Part shown: positions 36,988 to 48,357 of the stretch, piece after piece
How the letters are laid out: every line of letters begins with the position of its first letter
Position numbering within the stretch: position 1 is the first letter of the stretch
Assembly (NCBI GenBank): GCA_964036275.1
Contig: OZ038439.1
Coordinates: forward strand, 1,386,001-1,450,000
DNA: 64,000 nucleotides
Source of the DNA: Litoditis marina
Lineage: Eukaryota; Nematoda; Chromadorea; Rhabditida; Rhabditidae
Direction of reading: 5' to 3'
The notes under the pieces: model-generated
What the model was told of the DNA's origin: nothing
What the model saw: the letters and a program-made list of their open reading frames with translations, nothing else
The model's database searches: none
Program-made: the position numbers and the translations under genes

Positions 36988-39900
36988 TTCTTCTGTTTCT
37001 CTTGGCAGATTTTCCACTTTTCTGCGAGTCAGTTGATTTTTTTGTTTTCTTTCCACTTTTCTGGGACATAGACTTGTCCTTCGAAGGCTTCTCCTTCTTT
37101 TTTCCCTTCGTTTTAGTACTTTTCTGACTTTTCTGGGAGGAGGTCTCTTTCTTCTTTGCGGATCGAGTACTTTTCTGCGAGGTGTTGGCGACGACCGCGG
37201 CCGCGGCGGGGGCGGCGGGGACGACGGTCAGTTCGACCGGCGGTGCCATCTTCGACTCCGACGTCACCGGCTGCAACGTAGACTTGACCGGAATGGGTGT
37301 CATACCCGGCTGCACGTACATACTCTTCACCGGACCCGTTGGTGGGGTATCGGTTGGTGCACCGGGTGGTTCCGTTCTTGCGGACGTGTTACCGCTGACA
37401 GCCGTCAGGAGAGTCGGTTGGGCGCAGGTCATGGTAGATTTACCAGCTCCTTGCTGCTGCGACGGCGGATCGGGAGACTTCAGAATCGACACCGGTTGAC
37501 CGGCTTTGTTCGAAGCATCCGCGGGCTTCTGAAAATTGTAAAATCAACTGTTGAACCAATACACGTGTTTAGGATCCAGAAAGATAGGGAATTCGCAAAA
37601 AGTTCTGAATACATTTCAGTAAGATTCACTCGTTATATTCCAGGAAACACCTCTCCAGAAGTATACTAATGCACGCGATTGCGGATAAACTGTTAACTTT
37701 AAACCTACTGTGTGCTGATAAAAAGTTCATTTGAAGGAAAATTTCCTTTGAGGAAAGATATCCTATTTCCTCTCACGTTCTCTCACTCTCTTACCCTTCC
37801 TCTTCATTCTTCTTTTTTCTTACTTTCTCTTACTCTTTAACTCTAACTCTTTGAGGGAGTAAATTTCACGTGAAACTTAAGCCCCATGCAACAGAAATTT
37901 GGGGGGGGGGGGGTTAGGGTCTAAACTACTAGCCGACTACAAGGTGCGTGACATCCTGAGACTGGGAGGCTCAACTAGAATAATTCCCGTTTCAGTTACC
38001 TGCGAGGGTGCGCTGCGAAGGTTCGAGAGACTCGAGGCGGATTGATCATCACCGTTGATGGGACCGACCTGAAAAAACAAGTAAGTGTAAAGTTCATGGA
38101 AAAATGTCAACTTTTCATAATTGTATAGATGCCTCCAAGCATAGCCGGTAAAAAGAATTTGATGGTTTTCAAGATTTTCAGAGCGAAACCAACAGAACAA
38201 AACCCCATTGGTTCACTTGTTAGTTTCGAAACATTCAACTTATTTTATGAAATCTGAAAAAGCATGCAACTGCAGAGTTTTGTTACAAAAAGATTATGTG
38301 AAAAAACACGAATCAAGTACCACGCTGTATCCTGGAGCTCCAGATTGACCAGAGGCGGGAGCTGGAGCCTGAGCCTGAGCTGGAGCTGGAGCAGGAGCAC
38401 CCGGCATAGGACCGATCTGAGAGAACATTAAGACTATAAACAATATGAGGTGTAGTTTGATCTCTATACCAGACAAAATCTACGAATTTCAAACCAAGCT
38501 AGACATTCCCTTTAACCCTCCACCTGGGTCGGCGGGGGTAGAACTTCAATGGTGGGGAATCAAACTTCAACGAGTGGGGGTCTGAACTCTAAACTTCAGT
38601 ACGGGAAATGTTTATTATTCACCACCCACCCTCAAAATTTTGTATTACAGGAGATGCATTTGTATCACCTCCCGGTGAGGGGGGGGGGTCAAAATACAAT
38701 TCCTTAATAGCAATACAAAGTCAGAAAGTTGGGAGGGGAGTCAATGTTCCCCCAATTTGCCTCAGGAAACTACTCGAAGGCCATGATCCACTTTGTATTC
38801 ATGTATTTTCCATTTCTATTCTTCTTAGTAGATCATTTGCAGTTTTTATTCTAAATCACGATTTCAATGACAGCTGGCAAATGGCACAAAAAGACGTAGC
38901 AAAAGGATGAACATTGGAAAAGGTCTCCACTCACCACACTGTAGCCCGGAACCGCCGTACCGGACACGGGGGCAGTCTGAAAAGGAAAACTTATTATTAT
39001 ACCTTCAATATATTTTACACGTTGTTAACATTTCACCATTTCTTAACTGAAAATTAACCAGAGACAATATTAGAAAGGTTGCCAGCTATTTCAACCATCA
39101 GTTTTAGTTATATGGTTTTGATATGGGTGAACACTTCATCAATGCACGTTTCATAGTTTTATTTGACAAAGTTTTACTGCACGATTTGCGCGCCTTTGTT
39201 GATTAAAACTATTATTCAACAAATCGATAGCTCGATTCTTTGAAGTTCACAGAAGCAGAAGCAAACTACAAACTTCAAACAACAAACACAGCGATCCCTA
39301 TGGGTTGAAATGAATAGAAAAATGCATAAAGTCGTTACCCCAGCCGACGCAGTGTTGGAGTTCATGTTGACGGTAGATGGCTGGTCCTTCTTGTTTCCCC
39401 GGTTGAACATGCGACTGAACCAACCCCGTTTGGGAGGGTCCGAACCACCACTGGCACGCACCACTTCGTTTAACGATGTAACCAGCTGGAAAAAGATAAT
39501 TTTTGTTGTTATCTCTCTTTCTTTTCCTCGTTCTGCTCTCTTTCTCTTTTTTCTCTCTACGACACCGTTTGAGAGGGTCCGGACTTGCACGCACCATTCG
39601 TTGCCCGAAGAATTCAGCTGGAATAGGGGTAGTCAGTTGTTTCTAGGTGTCTTTTTCTCTATCTCAGTCTTTATTTCTCTCCATTTCTTATTCTTCTTCT
39701 TCCTAGCTCATGTTCAAAATAAGTAGAGAGTACGTTTCGATCAGAAAACTCCGTTTTTTTATTCGCACGCAACTTCACTTTGAACAGTTTTCTACTACGT
39801 TGAATGAAAAGTCAGATCTAGAGTTCTATGAAAACGTTGACCGTTCAAAGTAACTTCCGTAGAAGGTTAAAATGTGTTCAAATGTGAAAATATTCTCATA

Positions 39901-40218
39901 AAAGTTAACTGAACCATAAGTTCAACCACTCCGAACCCACCCACCTCATTTGTGTTAGTAGTCTCGCGCGTGAGTCGAAGAGAGGTAGTGGCTCGAGCTT
40001 CTAAAATAAAAAGATTTATGAAATTCGGAAATTAATCAATCCACTAACGAACTTTTCTGGTTCCAAATTTTTCATCGATTCTATGAAATTACTAAATCTG
40101 CATTGGGATTTGAACTATAAACATGCATCTGGACACAGTGTAGAAAGAATGCAAAATATTAAAACAAGCTAACGAAGACAAAGTTATGCAGCGAACCTTT
40201 AGTTGGAGGAATCCTCAT
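36983..40218 (-). CDS. SQKS-family gene 2, 325 aa
   Basis: Exons 40218-40197, 40000-39945, 39485-39339, 38976-38935, 38416-38321, 38068-38000, 37528-36983 (stop TAA) chain to 978 bases. Start exon MRIPPTK ends in one base completing Glu. Next comes the RETTNTNE exon, then the basic module ASGGSDPPKRGWFSRMFNRG, two modules ending in PGYSV (one very Ala/Pro-rich), a Ser-rich module, and a 181-residue last exon. In the last exon an Ala/Pro/Thr-rich half is followed by a Lys-rich half with TSQKSTR, SSQKSQK, MSQKSGK and DSQKSGK. All internal exons from the third on are multiples of three in phase 0. The stop codon lies within AATAAA. No signal peptide or known domain; likely intrinsically disordered, nuclear or matrix protein (inference). 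Confidence 0.78.
38510..38720. repeat. Homopolymer-G/C block, dispersed
   Basis: Runs of G or C with short spacers of the form ttgaagttt/aacttcaa. Sequence of the same kind fills 13118-13442 and 55905-55985, so this is a dispersed simple-repeat-rich element. Here it sits in an intron of SQKS gene 2. Confidence 0.6.
39560..39605 (-). pseudogene. Partial decayed copy of the basic SQKS exon
   Basis: accgtttgagagggtccgga followed by gcacgcaccattcgtt matches the coding exon at 39424-39476 with a 7-9 base gap. It lies about 75 bases upstream of the intact exon and has no usable frame. Confidence 0.6.
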
Positions 40219-41725
40219 AATTTTCCCCGAGCGACCGTCCCGAAGTTAGAATAGTACACAAATGAAGTATCAGGGTTGAAAACGATAACCGTTCATGAGT
40301 CTGATGGAGGTAAACCCGTAAACGGGTTCGGCAATTTTCTCGTTCGTAGACTTTTCCTCGTTTGGGAAATAATCTCGTTTGAAAATTTTCTCGTTTGTGA
40401 AACTTTCTCGTCTGGACAATTTTCTCGTTTGAAAATTTCTCTCGTCCATGAAAATTTTCTGGTTTGGGAAAACTTCCAGGTCTGGGGACTTTTCTCGTCT
40501 ATGTTACCGAGAAGCGATGAACTTCCCAAGATTTTCAGACACAACCTGCCGAAAGCCAAACTTTCTGGGCGCCTATCAAAATTTTGAGAGATTTTCACTG
40601 ACAAAAGAGAGCAATCTATGGAAGTCAAAATGCTCGAAAAAGTATGCTGGAATCATCACAGGCCTGCGTATCTCGCTGGCTAACTGACTACTTTCGAAAC
40701 TTGTATCCCGGCGGGATGTGATAGAAAATAAATGGCGCACGTTTGAGTAGACACGGGCTATACTTGCAAAGCGGGGTATACTTGAATACTAGGGTTGTTG
40801 ATCGCAACCCTATTGAACCCTATTGACACTTTTGAATACTGCACTGGGCATGGCAAGATCATGCGAAGTGACACTCGGATAACATCCCTACCGCCTATTG
40901 CTCACATTCGAGCATAGTGTTACTTATTCAGGTCAGAGGGCTGCAAGAAAAATCAATAGTCGGTGAAGTAGACACCACTTGCTCAAATGATACAACAGGT
41001 CCGTGAAAAACAAAAAGACATGAGAAAAACCTTCCGAGCGGGCAAACACGCTGAGCACGAACTTTTTCTTGAAGTATCTCGTTCTACAGTTCCTACAGTG
41101 GTTATCGCAAAGTGCTATGAAAAAGTTGGTGAAAAGATAGTGAGGGCGTTGGTGTTCTGTAGTGTCTCAACCTGTCTACGGCGGGCTCGACCCGAACACG
41201 AAAACACGCGAGAAAACTTTTTTCGGAACTAACCACCGATTTCAATGTTCACCGTCAGTAAATATTGATGATTTTCACGCAGCAGAATGCAAGGAACGTT
41301 TTAGAAACTACTCATGAGCGACGACAACACAGTTTTGGAACTGGATACTTATTGTGAGAAGTAGTGGCACCTTTGAGTTTGATTTTCACACACAGCAAAA
41401 CTTTGGAATTACGACTGAAGCGGGAGCGAGATCAGACTACACTCGCAAAATGAAAGGGATTTCATTATCGAGGCTGCTCTTCTCTCAGCTATTCTTCCAC
41501 TTTAGTACTGTCAGTTTTTACTTTGTCAGGATACAGTATGTCTTCTTAGTTATTTTACCATCTCGCGAATAAATCATTTCGAAAAGCGTTTACTAGAACT
41601 GAGAGGGAGAAATTGAACCTCAACTTGTCCACAAACTCAGTTCAAACCCAGCTTCTAAACGAACTTTGGATTGCGTTTTCGACCAAATATCGTATTTCAA
41701 ACACAAAACACATCATGAAAAGTCT
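40219..41725. other. Intergenic between SQKS genes 2 and 3
   Basis: No supported exon. It holds a degenerate tandem array of about 18-base ttttctcgtttgtgaaa units at 40335-40505. Short open frames at 40987-41232 and 41354-41572 have no splice context or recognised similarity and were not called. Confidence 0.5.
40335..40505. repeat. Degenerate tandem repeat, ~18-base unit
   Basis: About nine units of the form ttttctcgtttgggaaa / tttctcgtctggacaa with variable spacing. Frames through it read as KFSQTRKFS-type repeats on the minus strand, an artefact of the unit length being a multiple of three. Confidence 0.75.
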
Positions 41726-41730
41726 TTATT
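41725..41730 (-). terminator. Polyadenylation signal overlapping the stop codon
   Basis: AAG AAA TAA AGAC on the minus strand: the stop TAA lies inside AATAAA, as in SQKS gene 2. Confidence 0.6.
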
Positions 41731-44700
41731 TCTTAGACTTGGACTTCTTCACTTTGCGACTTCTCATGGAGACATCGGCTCCTTTTGACTTGGCTTTCTT
41801 TGGGGCTTTCTTCTGCTTCTTCGACTTGAAACTCTTGTGGGAGACAGATTCGCTCGATTGCTTCGTTCCCTTGGGCGACTTGAAACTTTTGTGCGACACG
41901 GCTCCATCTTTGGACTTTTTCGATGGTTTCTTCATTTTCTTGGTAGATTTCATACTTTTCTGCGACGAATCCTTTGCTTTTTTCGAAGATTTTCCGCTTT
42001 TTTGAGACGCATCTTTCACTTTCTTGGGGGATTTTCCACTGTTCTGAGACTGAAACATTTTCTTGAAAGATTTTCCACTTTTCTGGGACGGATCCTTCAC
42101 TTTCTTGGCGGAACCTTCTTTTTTCTGAGAAGCATCGTTGGCGACTCTGGAGGTCTTTCCACTCTTCTCAGAACCTTCTTTCGAATCTTTGCCGCGTTTT
42201 TTCTCGTTTGACGGGGGTTTCTGAATCTTCGACTTTTGAGACTTTTGACTTCTCTCCAAAGCATCTTTGAACTCTGGTCCGGGGTCTCCCTCGAACTTTG
42301 GAGCGTAATTCGGAGCATCTTGGACTTTCTTCGAAGATTTCCCACTTTTCTGAGACGTTTCTTTGGGATTCACGGCTGTCTTTCCAGATTTCTGTGACGT
42401 CTCTTTGAATTCCGGCCCGGGTTTCGCGTTTTTCAGCAAAAAGTTGTCCGGTTTCGTCACTGTTTTTCCGGTTTTTTGAGAAGAATCATTGGCAATTTTC
42501 GCAGTTTTTCCACTTTTCTGAGACGATTCCTTCATTTCCGGAACGGGTTTCGCGTTCTTCTGGGAAGAATCGACCGGATTCGCCACTGATTTTCCGGTTT
42601 TCTGAGAAGCGTCGTTGGCAACTTTGGGAGCTTTTGCACTTTTCTGGGACGGTTCCTTTACTTCCGCCTCACCCGGTTTTTTGGCGGCGCGACCACTTTT
42701 CTGTGAGCCTTCATCAGGTTTTTTGGGAGCGGCCACGGCTGATACCACCGGTGCCACCTTTGGCGGTGACATCGGGCGCGCCACGGCCTGATTGCGGACA
42801 GCTGACTGGGCCGGTTGCGCAGGGGGCGGGGCTGTTCCTACAGGTTTCATGGGTGGTACGGCAGGGGCAGGGGCAGGAGGCTGTAAATTAGTTCAGTTAG
42901 TCAGAAAATTTTGAAAAACGAGCACGCGTAACAAGGTAACCATACGCTCTTCTTCTCAACTTTTCCCTCCATCGCCCATGGGAGTACCACGTATTATGTG
43001 AAAAGTGACATGTTAAATCGCGAATAAAATCTATTCTATTCTCTGTTCCGACATGAATAAAAAACTTGAATATGTTTTCTTGCTAAATCGGAAATGTAAC
43101 AGAATCCAAAACGTGGATTTTCTAGAATAGCCACAGCTTACCGGTGTACGCGTAGGTGGTACTGGTTCCTTTGGCTTTTCCACGGGGTCCGGCTTTGGGG
43201 GGAAGATTTTCTTCGTGGAAGTCGATAGGTCAACGGGTTGGACCTGAAAGATTGGAAACATAAAATATCATACATATACTTAACAGTTTGTCCAAATAAT
43301 CTGTTTTGGCAAACATCGGAGAACACGTATTTGAATCAAAACTAGGTCAATTTCGGGGTAGAGGCAGAACGCGTTGTTTGTATAACTTTATTCGAGCGTT
43401 TGTTTATTGTATACTGTTGGTCAATTGCATAGTCACGTTAAACGTGGTTTTACACACAGCAGAACTCAGACACGTGCTATGAAAAAGTGCACGATGAGTC
43501 ATTAGAATGCTAAGTTCACGTGACATTCCAATTTACTCCTAGTATATAATAATTACAGCTTACCGGTGTAGGCTTTGGAGGTACTGGTTCTTTCGGCTTT
43601 TCAACTAGGTCGGGCTTTGGGGGGAAGATTTTTTTCGTAGAAGTCGACAGGTCAACCGGTTGGGTCTGGAACATTCGATTGGTTGATGTTGTATAATTAG
43701 TTTTCAGTTGTTTCAATGAAAAATAGATATCGAATAACGATTAAAACCCTGTGGGATTGTACTACGAATACAAATCATCATGTATACTAAAATAAAACTG
43801 AATAGTCACATAAAGTTAGCCATCTAATTAGGCATCGTGCACTTTGTCATAGAACGTTTTTGAGTTCTGCTGTGTTTAACATCTTTCACGTGACTACGCA
43901 GTTGACTGACAGTATAACAGCTTACCGGTATTTGCTTGGGAGGTACTGGTTCCTTCGGCTTTTCCACTGGGTCCGGCTTTGGGGGGAAAATTACTTCAGT
44001 TCGAACTGACGGGGAAACGGACTGGGTCTGGATTATTCGATTATTTGATCCTGTATAACTAGTTTGCAGTTGGTTCGATCCATCATAAGTTTTGATTAGC
44101 GATTGCAACCCTATGTGCTTAAACTATGAACACTTATCATTAAAGAAGGACGGTTATGTGGACTGATACCAACACTCCAGCCCTTTAAACCGCAATACAC
44201 TTTTCAATTGCAGTTAAAAGGACCGTTGACACGAGATTGGTCCACATAATTGTCGTACTCCAAATTACAGCTTACCGTTGTTTGCTTGGGAGGTACTGGT
44301 TCTTTCGGTTTTTCCACTGGGTCCGGCTTTGGGGGAAAATTACTTCAGTGCGAACTGACGGCGAAACGGATTGGGTCTAGAAATAGTTATTTTTTTACAA
44401 ATGTTGTATGAACTATAAAACATACGTGAACGAAGAACCCCTATAGGGGGTGCCAAGTTTATAAATCATTGTCTCTCGCCGGAATCGAACCTGCGAGCAA
44501 AAAGTTCCCAGCTAGGCGCTAACCACTACGCTACGAGAGTATACAGCCGACAAACTTCAGAAACGAAAACAATGGTTCGTACACAGCGGAAATTGAGATA
44601 TACAGCACCCTCCCGCTTTTCCGTTGGCGACGACTATAAGGGGTAAGGCGACCAAACCCTACCTACAAATTAAGGGGAATAATACATTGTTTGATCAACT

Positions 44701-47294
44701 AGAAAGACAATTTGTTTTGAGTCGGTTAGATTCAAATACACAGAATAAGTGTTAAAGAAACCGTTCCGCTATAATTTGAGTTTCGCGAAAATTTAAAAAG
44801 CTCAAAAAAGTTTCTTAATGTCTTCCCATAGACCATGTAAAAACTTTCTGATTGATAATTTGTAAAATTTGCATAACATCAAGCAATAGTGAAGGGGATA
44901 TGAACATTTTCACTGTGACGCAACTTATCTTGGTTAAATTACATCCAGATTTATTTTCATTTTGTAGTGACTAATTGTGTATTCGTATGTGACAGAGTGT
45001 CTTAAAATTATTTCTGCACGTCTATAGGCTATTTGAAGCATACCCCGTACGCAACCCCCCTATCGGTGTAGTTACGTAAGCCGCTTTTCTGAGAAAACGA
45101 AGCAAGATAGGGATAGAAAAGTATATAATTTTAATAATGGTTTTTCATTTGCCCAAGGGTCACATTGTTAACTCAAAAGTTAAAATTAAAGCGGGACGGA
45201 TTCTTTAAACTGTCTGAGCAAAAATCGATGTGTCTACAAAATAGAGTTTGGAAAGTGTTTCGAAACTGTCGCGAAGTTTTTTTTGGTGCGCAAAAACTCA
45301 ACTAACCATAAAAAAACATTTAGAAACTTCAGTGTAGAAAGTGGAGACACGTACAGGCAAGAAAATGGTAACTGAACGCTGTCAGTTACCGTTTTAGAAA
45401 GAGGTTAAAATATTTCAGCTGACCATTAAATAACCCACTGAGACCTCGGAAACGTGCCAAATTGTTCCCCAATACACTAAAACCCTTTTTCTTTTTGCTA
45501 CAGTACGTATGAGGAGATTTCTCTCAAATAACCTGTTATTACTATGCAACATATTCATTTGAAGTTTTAATGGCACGCCGCCAAAGTCTCAGTGGGAGTG
45601 TGGAGAACTGTACCACTGTACCTGTAACTCGTGCTCATTTCTGTGGTTAGAGACTGGATTTCCTTTAGCTGGGAATACCTGAAACAACAGAAATTGAAGT
45701 TGATTGATATGTACAGTAGTCTTGAGATTCTCTATAAAATCTCATTGAGCCAGTGATATCGATGCCTATGATTTGCATCGGTCAGAAGTATTCAGAAGTA
45801 TACGAACAGATTCATTAGCAAAGACATTCAAACGCGTAATATGTGTAACAACATTATAAAAAGACATCAAATCTTCGTTGTAGTCTGAGGTCAATACACG
45901 CTATAATTCACGATTTTCGACCGAAATGAAACGGGTTCAAACTACAAACACAGCGGGATAAGGCAACATGAACCATATAGGCCTCCTTTGAAGTAAGCGA
46001 ACTCCACACTTTCATTCTTAGCCGTGACTACATTATACTAGAAGAAAATTGAATAGTCACGTGAAGTTAGCATTTCGAGGAAGAAACGTCCATCATTTTG
46101 TTCTTGCACGTTTCGGAGTTGTGCTGTGTTTAACATGTTTCACGTGACTATACAATTGACTAACGGTATAACATACATGATGTGAGCATTGTAAATTTAC
46201 CTGAACGTATTGCGATTTTATTTCATTGAGTGCGGGTTCTCCGTATTGCGATTGGGGAGCCACCTAAAAAGACATCAACTAGTAAAACATAGGGACTCCG
46301 AGTCTCGGGCAATATTTTTCTTTTTTTTCAGATCGAACTACAATCCAGAATATCAAACAAACGGCAAATTTCTTCCCGAACCGACTCTTCCCGAACCAAA
46401 ACCGAACCACTTCTTCCGGAAGCAGTTGATTCGGTAAGAATCCGAACCACTTACGTACTCAAACCGATAGGAAACCGAGCCGAACCTTAACAAACGTTAC
46501 GTAGTCGACGAACTTTAGCATTAATTAGTTAATTTGGTTCGGTTCCACCTTTCTTAGTCCACATTTGGTTCGGTTTTGGAACGAACCATCTGGTTCGGGA
46601 AGAATTGGTTCGATTTTGATTCGGGAAGAGTCGGTTGGGGAAGAACTTCACCCAAACAAGGTATGATTGGCAACGTTGCTCACTTCATTAGTGGTTGTAG
46701 TCGGTTTCGTTGTAGGGAGGGAAGAACCTGAAAGAAAATATTCAAATTTACATAATTTTCATTTGAAAGACAACATATTTGGGGAAAATTGTACAATTGA
46801 TTGTACTACGGGTCGGATTTCAACCTATTTTGGCTCAAGGGGGGGGGGGGGGACAATTTTACAATATATATCCTATAATTGTTGTCATTAAACCAATTCG
46901 GTGGTGAAAGTTTGTTTCAATTCAGCACATGAATTATGACGTTCAATTGTTGGGGTATGACTATAGGGTTACGTTATTGGAAGAGTGGTTTCCCACAATC
47001 CGGCTCACTGTCAATCGATATGTTTTTCTATCAAGTTTTCATCTCGAGTTCATACATTCAATATAATTCAAGTACTTTTAATAACTATAAGTTTGAGCGT
47101 ACCCTGAGTTTACCGTCAAACTGTATGCTTTCTTTGTATCAAATTTCGATACCAACGCCTCGGTCCTTTAAACTGCAATACATTTTTCAATGGCAGTTTA
47201 AAAAACCGAAGCGTCGCGATTGGTCCACATAATCGTCCTTCTTAAACTCTAAATGGGTGGGAATTATCTTATCCGTACCTTTAGTTTGTTTCAT
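41726..47294 (-). CDS. SQKS-family gene 3, about 546 aa, with an amplified exon
   Basis: Exons 47294-47279 (MKQTK), 46727-46684 (PTTTTNE), 46263-46201 (SQYGEPALNEIKSQY), 45678-45622 (VFPAKGNPVSN), then four copies of one 102-base exon at 44376-44276, 44027-43926, 43665-43564 and 43243-43142, then 42880-41726 (stop TAA). The repeated exon encodes a Q-P/S-V start and IFPPKPDPVEKPKEPVPPK. The copy at 44276-44376 has five instead of six G in a run, is 101 bases and breaks the frame; skipping it restores a 546-aa protein. The 384-residue last exon is Lys/Ser-rich with about 20 SQKSGK/SQKS motifs spaced roughly 12-20 residues, often preceded by D or E-S. Function unknown. The S-Q pairs could be phosphorylation sites of ATM-type kinases (inference). 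Confidence 0.75.
43413..43530 (-). mobile_element. Fold-back element family 2
   Basis: Ends ggtcaattgcatagtcacgt and taagttcacgtgacattcca, internal gctatgaaaaagtgcac. Inserted in one intron of the exon array in SQKS gene 3. Confidence 0.8.
43799..43912 (+). mobile_element. Fold-back element family 2
   Basis: Starts gaatagtcacataaagttag and ends tttcacgtgactacgcagtt. Inserted in another intron of the exon array. Confidence 0.8.
44142..44258. mobile_element. Fold-back element family 1
   Basis: aaagaaggacggttatgtgg and ggtccacataattgtcgtac arms with ctttaaaccgcaat / attgcagttaaaagg. In the exon array of SQKS gene 3. Confidence 0.8.
44446..44640 (-). mobile_element. tRNA-derived SINE, copy 3
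   Basis: Reverse-complement arrangement: ccggaatcgaacctgcgag (B box), gcgctaaccactacgcta (A box), then the body ending in cgttggcgacgactatag. In an intron of SQKS gene 3, sense to it. Confidence 0.8.
46050..46170 (+). mobile_element. Fold-back element family 2
   Basis: ttgaatagtcacgtgaagtt ... gtttcacgtgactatacaat, within an intron of SQKS gene 3. Confidence 0.8.
46365..46652. mobile_element. Fold-back element built from CGAACC/GGTTCG motifs
   Basis: Left half has cttcccgaaccgactcttcc and cgaaccaaaaccgaacc; right half has ggttcgattttgattcgg and gaagagtcggttggggaag, in inverse order. About 290 bases, in intron 2 of SQKS gene 3, no coding capacity. Confidence 0.65.
47148..47246. mobile_element. 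Fold-back element family 1, partial left arm
   Basis: cggtcctttaaactgcaata ... ggtccacataatcgtccttc. The outer left arm is degraded. Lies just 3' of the start exon of SQKS gene 3. Confidence 0.7.
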
Positions 47295-48357
47295 GACTTT
47301 TCAGCCGTCCGGAGTAACAAAAGTAGCAAAAATAAAGGATGAAACTGTGGAAAAACGGAGAGTTCTCCTCGTGAAAACTTTCCAGGTTTTTTCTCGTTCA
47401 GATTTCTTACAGGGCAAGAGTTTATCCTGTGAAATGCGTTGAGCGAAAAGGGCATTTTCAAGTTTGGTTGGAAAGTTTTTCGAAGAATATTTTCTATCGA
47501 AAACTGATTTCTTGAAGTGAGGAACATGATTAAATCAAACTTTACTCATAAACTGAGGCCATTATTTCTCTCTGAATAAAGTTGGAGAGAACACCGCTAC
47601 AGTCCTAGGATAGAGGGAACGTTTTCTACATAATCAATGTATTTTGTTAGAAAACCACATACAGAAACAACTCTCATTTGTACGAAACAACTCTCATTTA
47701 GTCGTCGCTATCTCACTTTCCGCTGTGTACGGACATTTCCTCGATTCCGAACCTTGTCGATAATGTACTCTCATAGCGCAGTGGTTAGCGCGCAGCTACG
47801 AAACTTTTGCTCGCATGTTCGATTCCAGCAAGAAACAAAACTCAATAAATTTTGCAAAACGTCGGAAGTGTCCTCAACCCAAAAAATCTTGAAAACAGTA
47901 TCGGACAATCTCAGAGTTGTAGTTTGACCTACGCGCTAAACTTCCATATTGTGATATAACACCGGAAAGTTGGGAGATCAAACTACAAACACAACAGATT
48001 AGACTAGGCCAACCTCTTTTCGGTGAGCCTCAGTCGGGACCAGACCAAACTGTCTATTTCCGGAAAGAAAAACGAAAAAGCGGAGATTTTATTTCCAGGG
48101 AAAAGGGACCCATCTAACGTGTTCAACCGAAACGAAATGCCCGGTTAATAATTTCGGAAACTTTCTTTTCCAGGAAAATAAACCAGTTGAACGAAAACGA
48201 AATGCCCCGTTCATAATCTTGAAAAGTTGGATCTCGAAAAAACAGGAAAGTTCAGGCGTTTCCACGGGATTTCCCGTTAATATTTCGTTTCCGGTTCAAA
48301 ATATTTCTGCCAGCCTCATTTTGTGTACTAACGCATTCCTGGACGGCCGCAAGAAAG
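47295..48357. other. Shared upstream region of a head-to-head gene pair
   Basis: SQKS gene 3 starts at 47294 on the minus strand and SQKS gene 4 at 48358 on the plus strand, leaving about 1.06 kb. It holds a tRNA-derived SINE (47699-47850) and two opposed gatcaaactacaa / ttgtagtttgacc motifs (47920, 47975). No clear TATA box was seen. Confidence 0.55.
47699..47850 (+). mobile_element. tRNA-derived SINE, copy 4
   Basis: Body ctatctcactttccgctgtg, A-box-like tagcgcagtggttagcgc, B-box-like gttcgattccagc. In the divergent promoter region of SQKS genes 3 and 4. Confidence 0.75.

Larger units (their letters stand above)
43142..44376 (-). repeat. Tandem array of four PPKP exons with their introns
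   Basis: Four units of about 350-420 bases, each a 101-102 base exon plus intron. Introns also match (for example gattggttgatgttgtataa against gattatttgatcctgtataa), showing whole exon-intron duplication. Size differences come largely from fold-back elements inserted in single units (43413, 43799, 44142). Exons 1-2 (upstream pair) share SVRTEVIF, exons 3-4 share LSTSTKKIF, suggesting two rounds of doubling. Confidence 0.85.

Noticed and set aside
40987..41232. 81-residue open frame between SQKS genes 2 and 3
   Set aside because: No splice sites, no family motifs and no recognisable domain.
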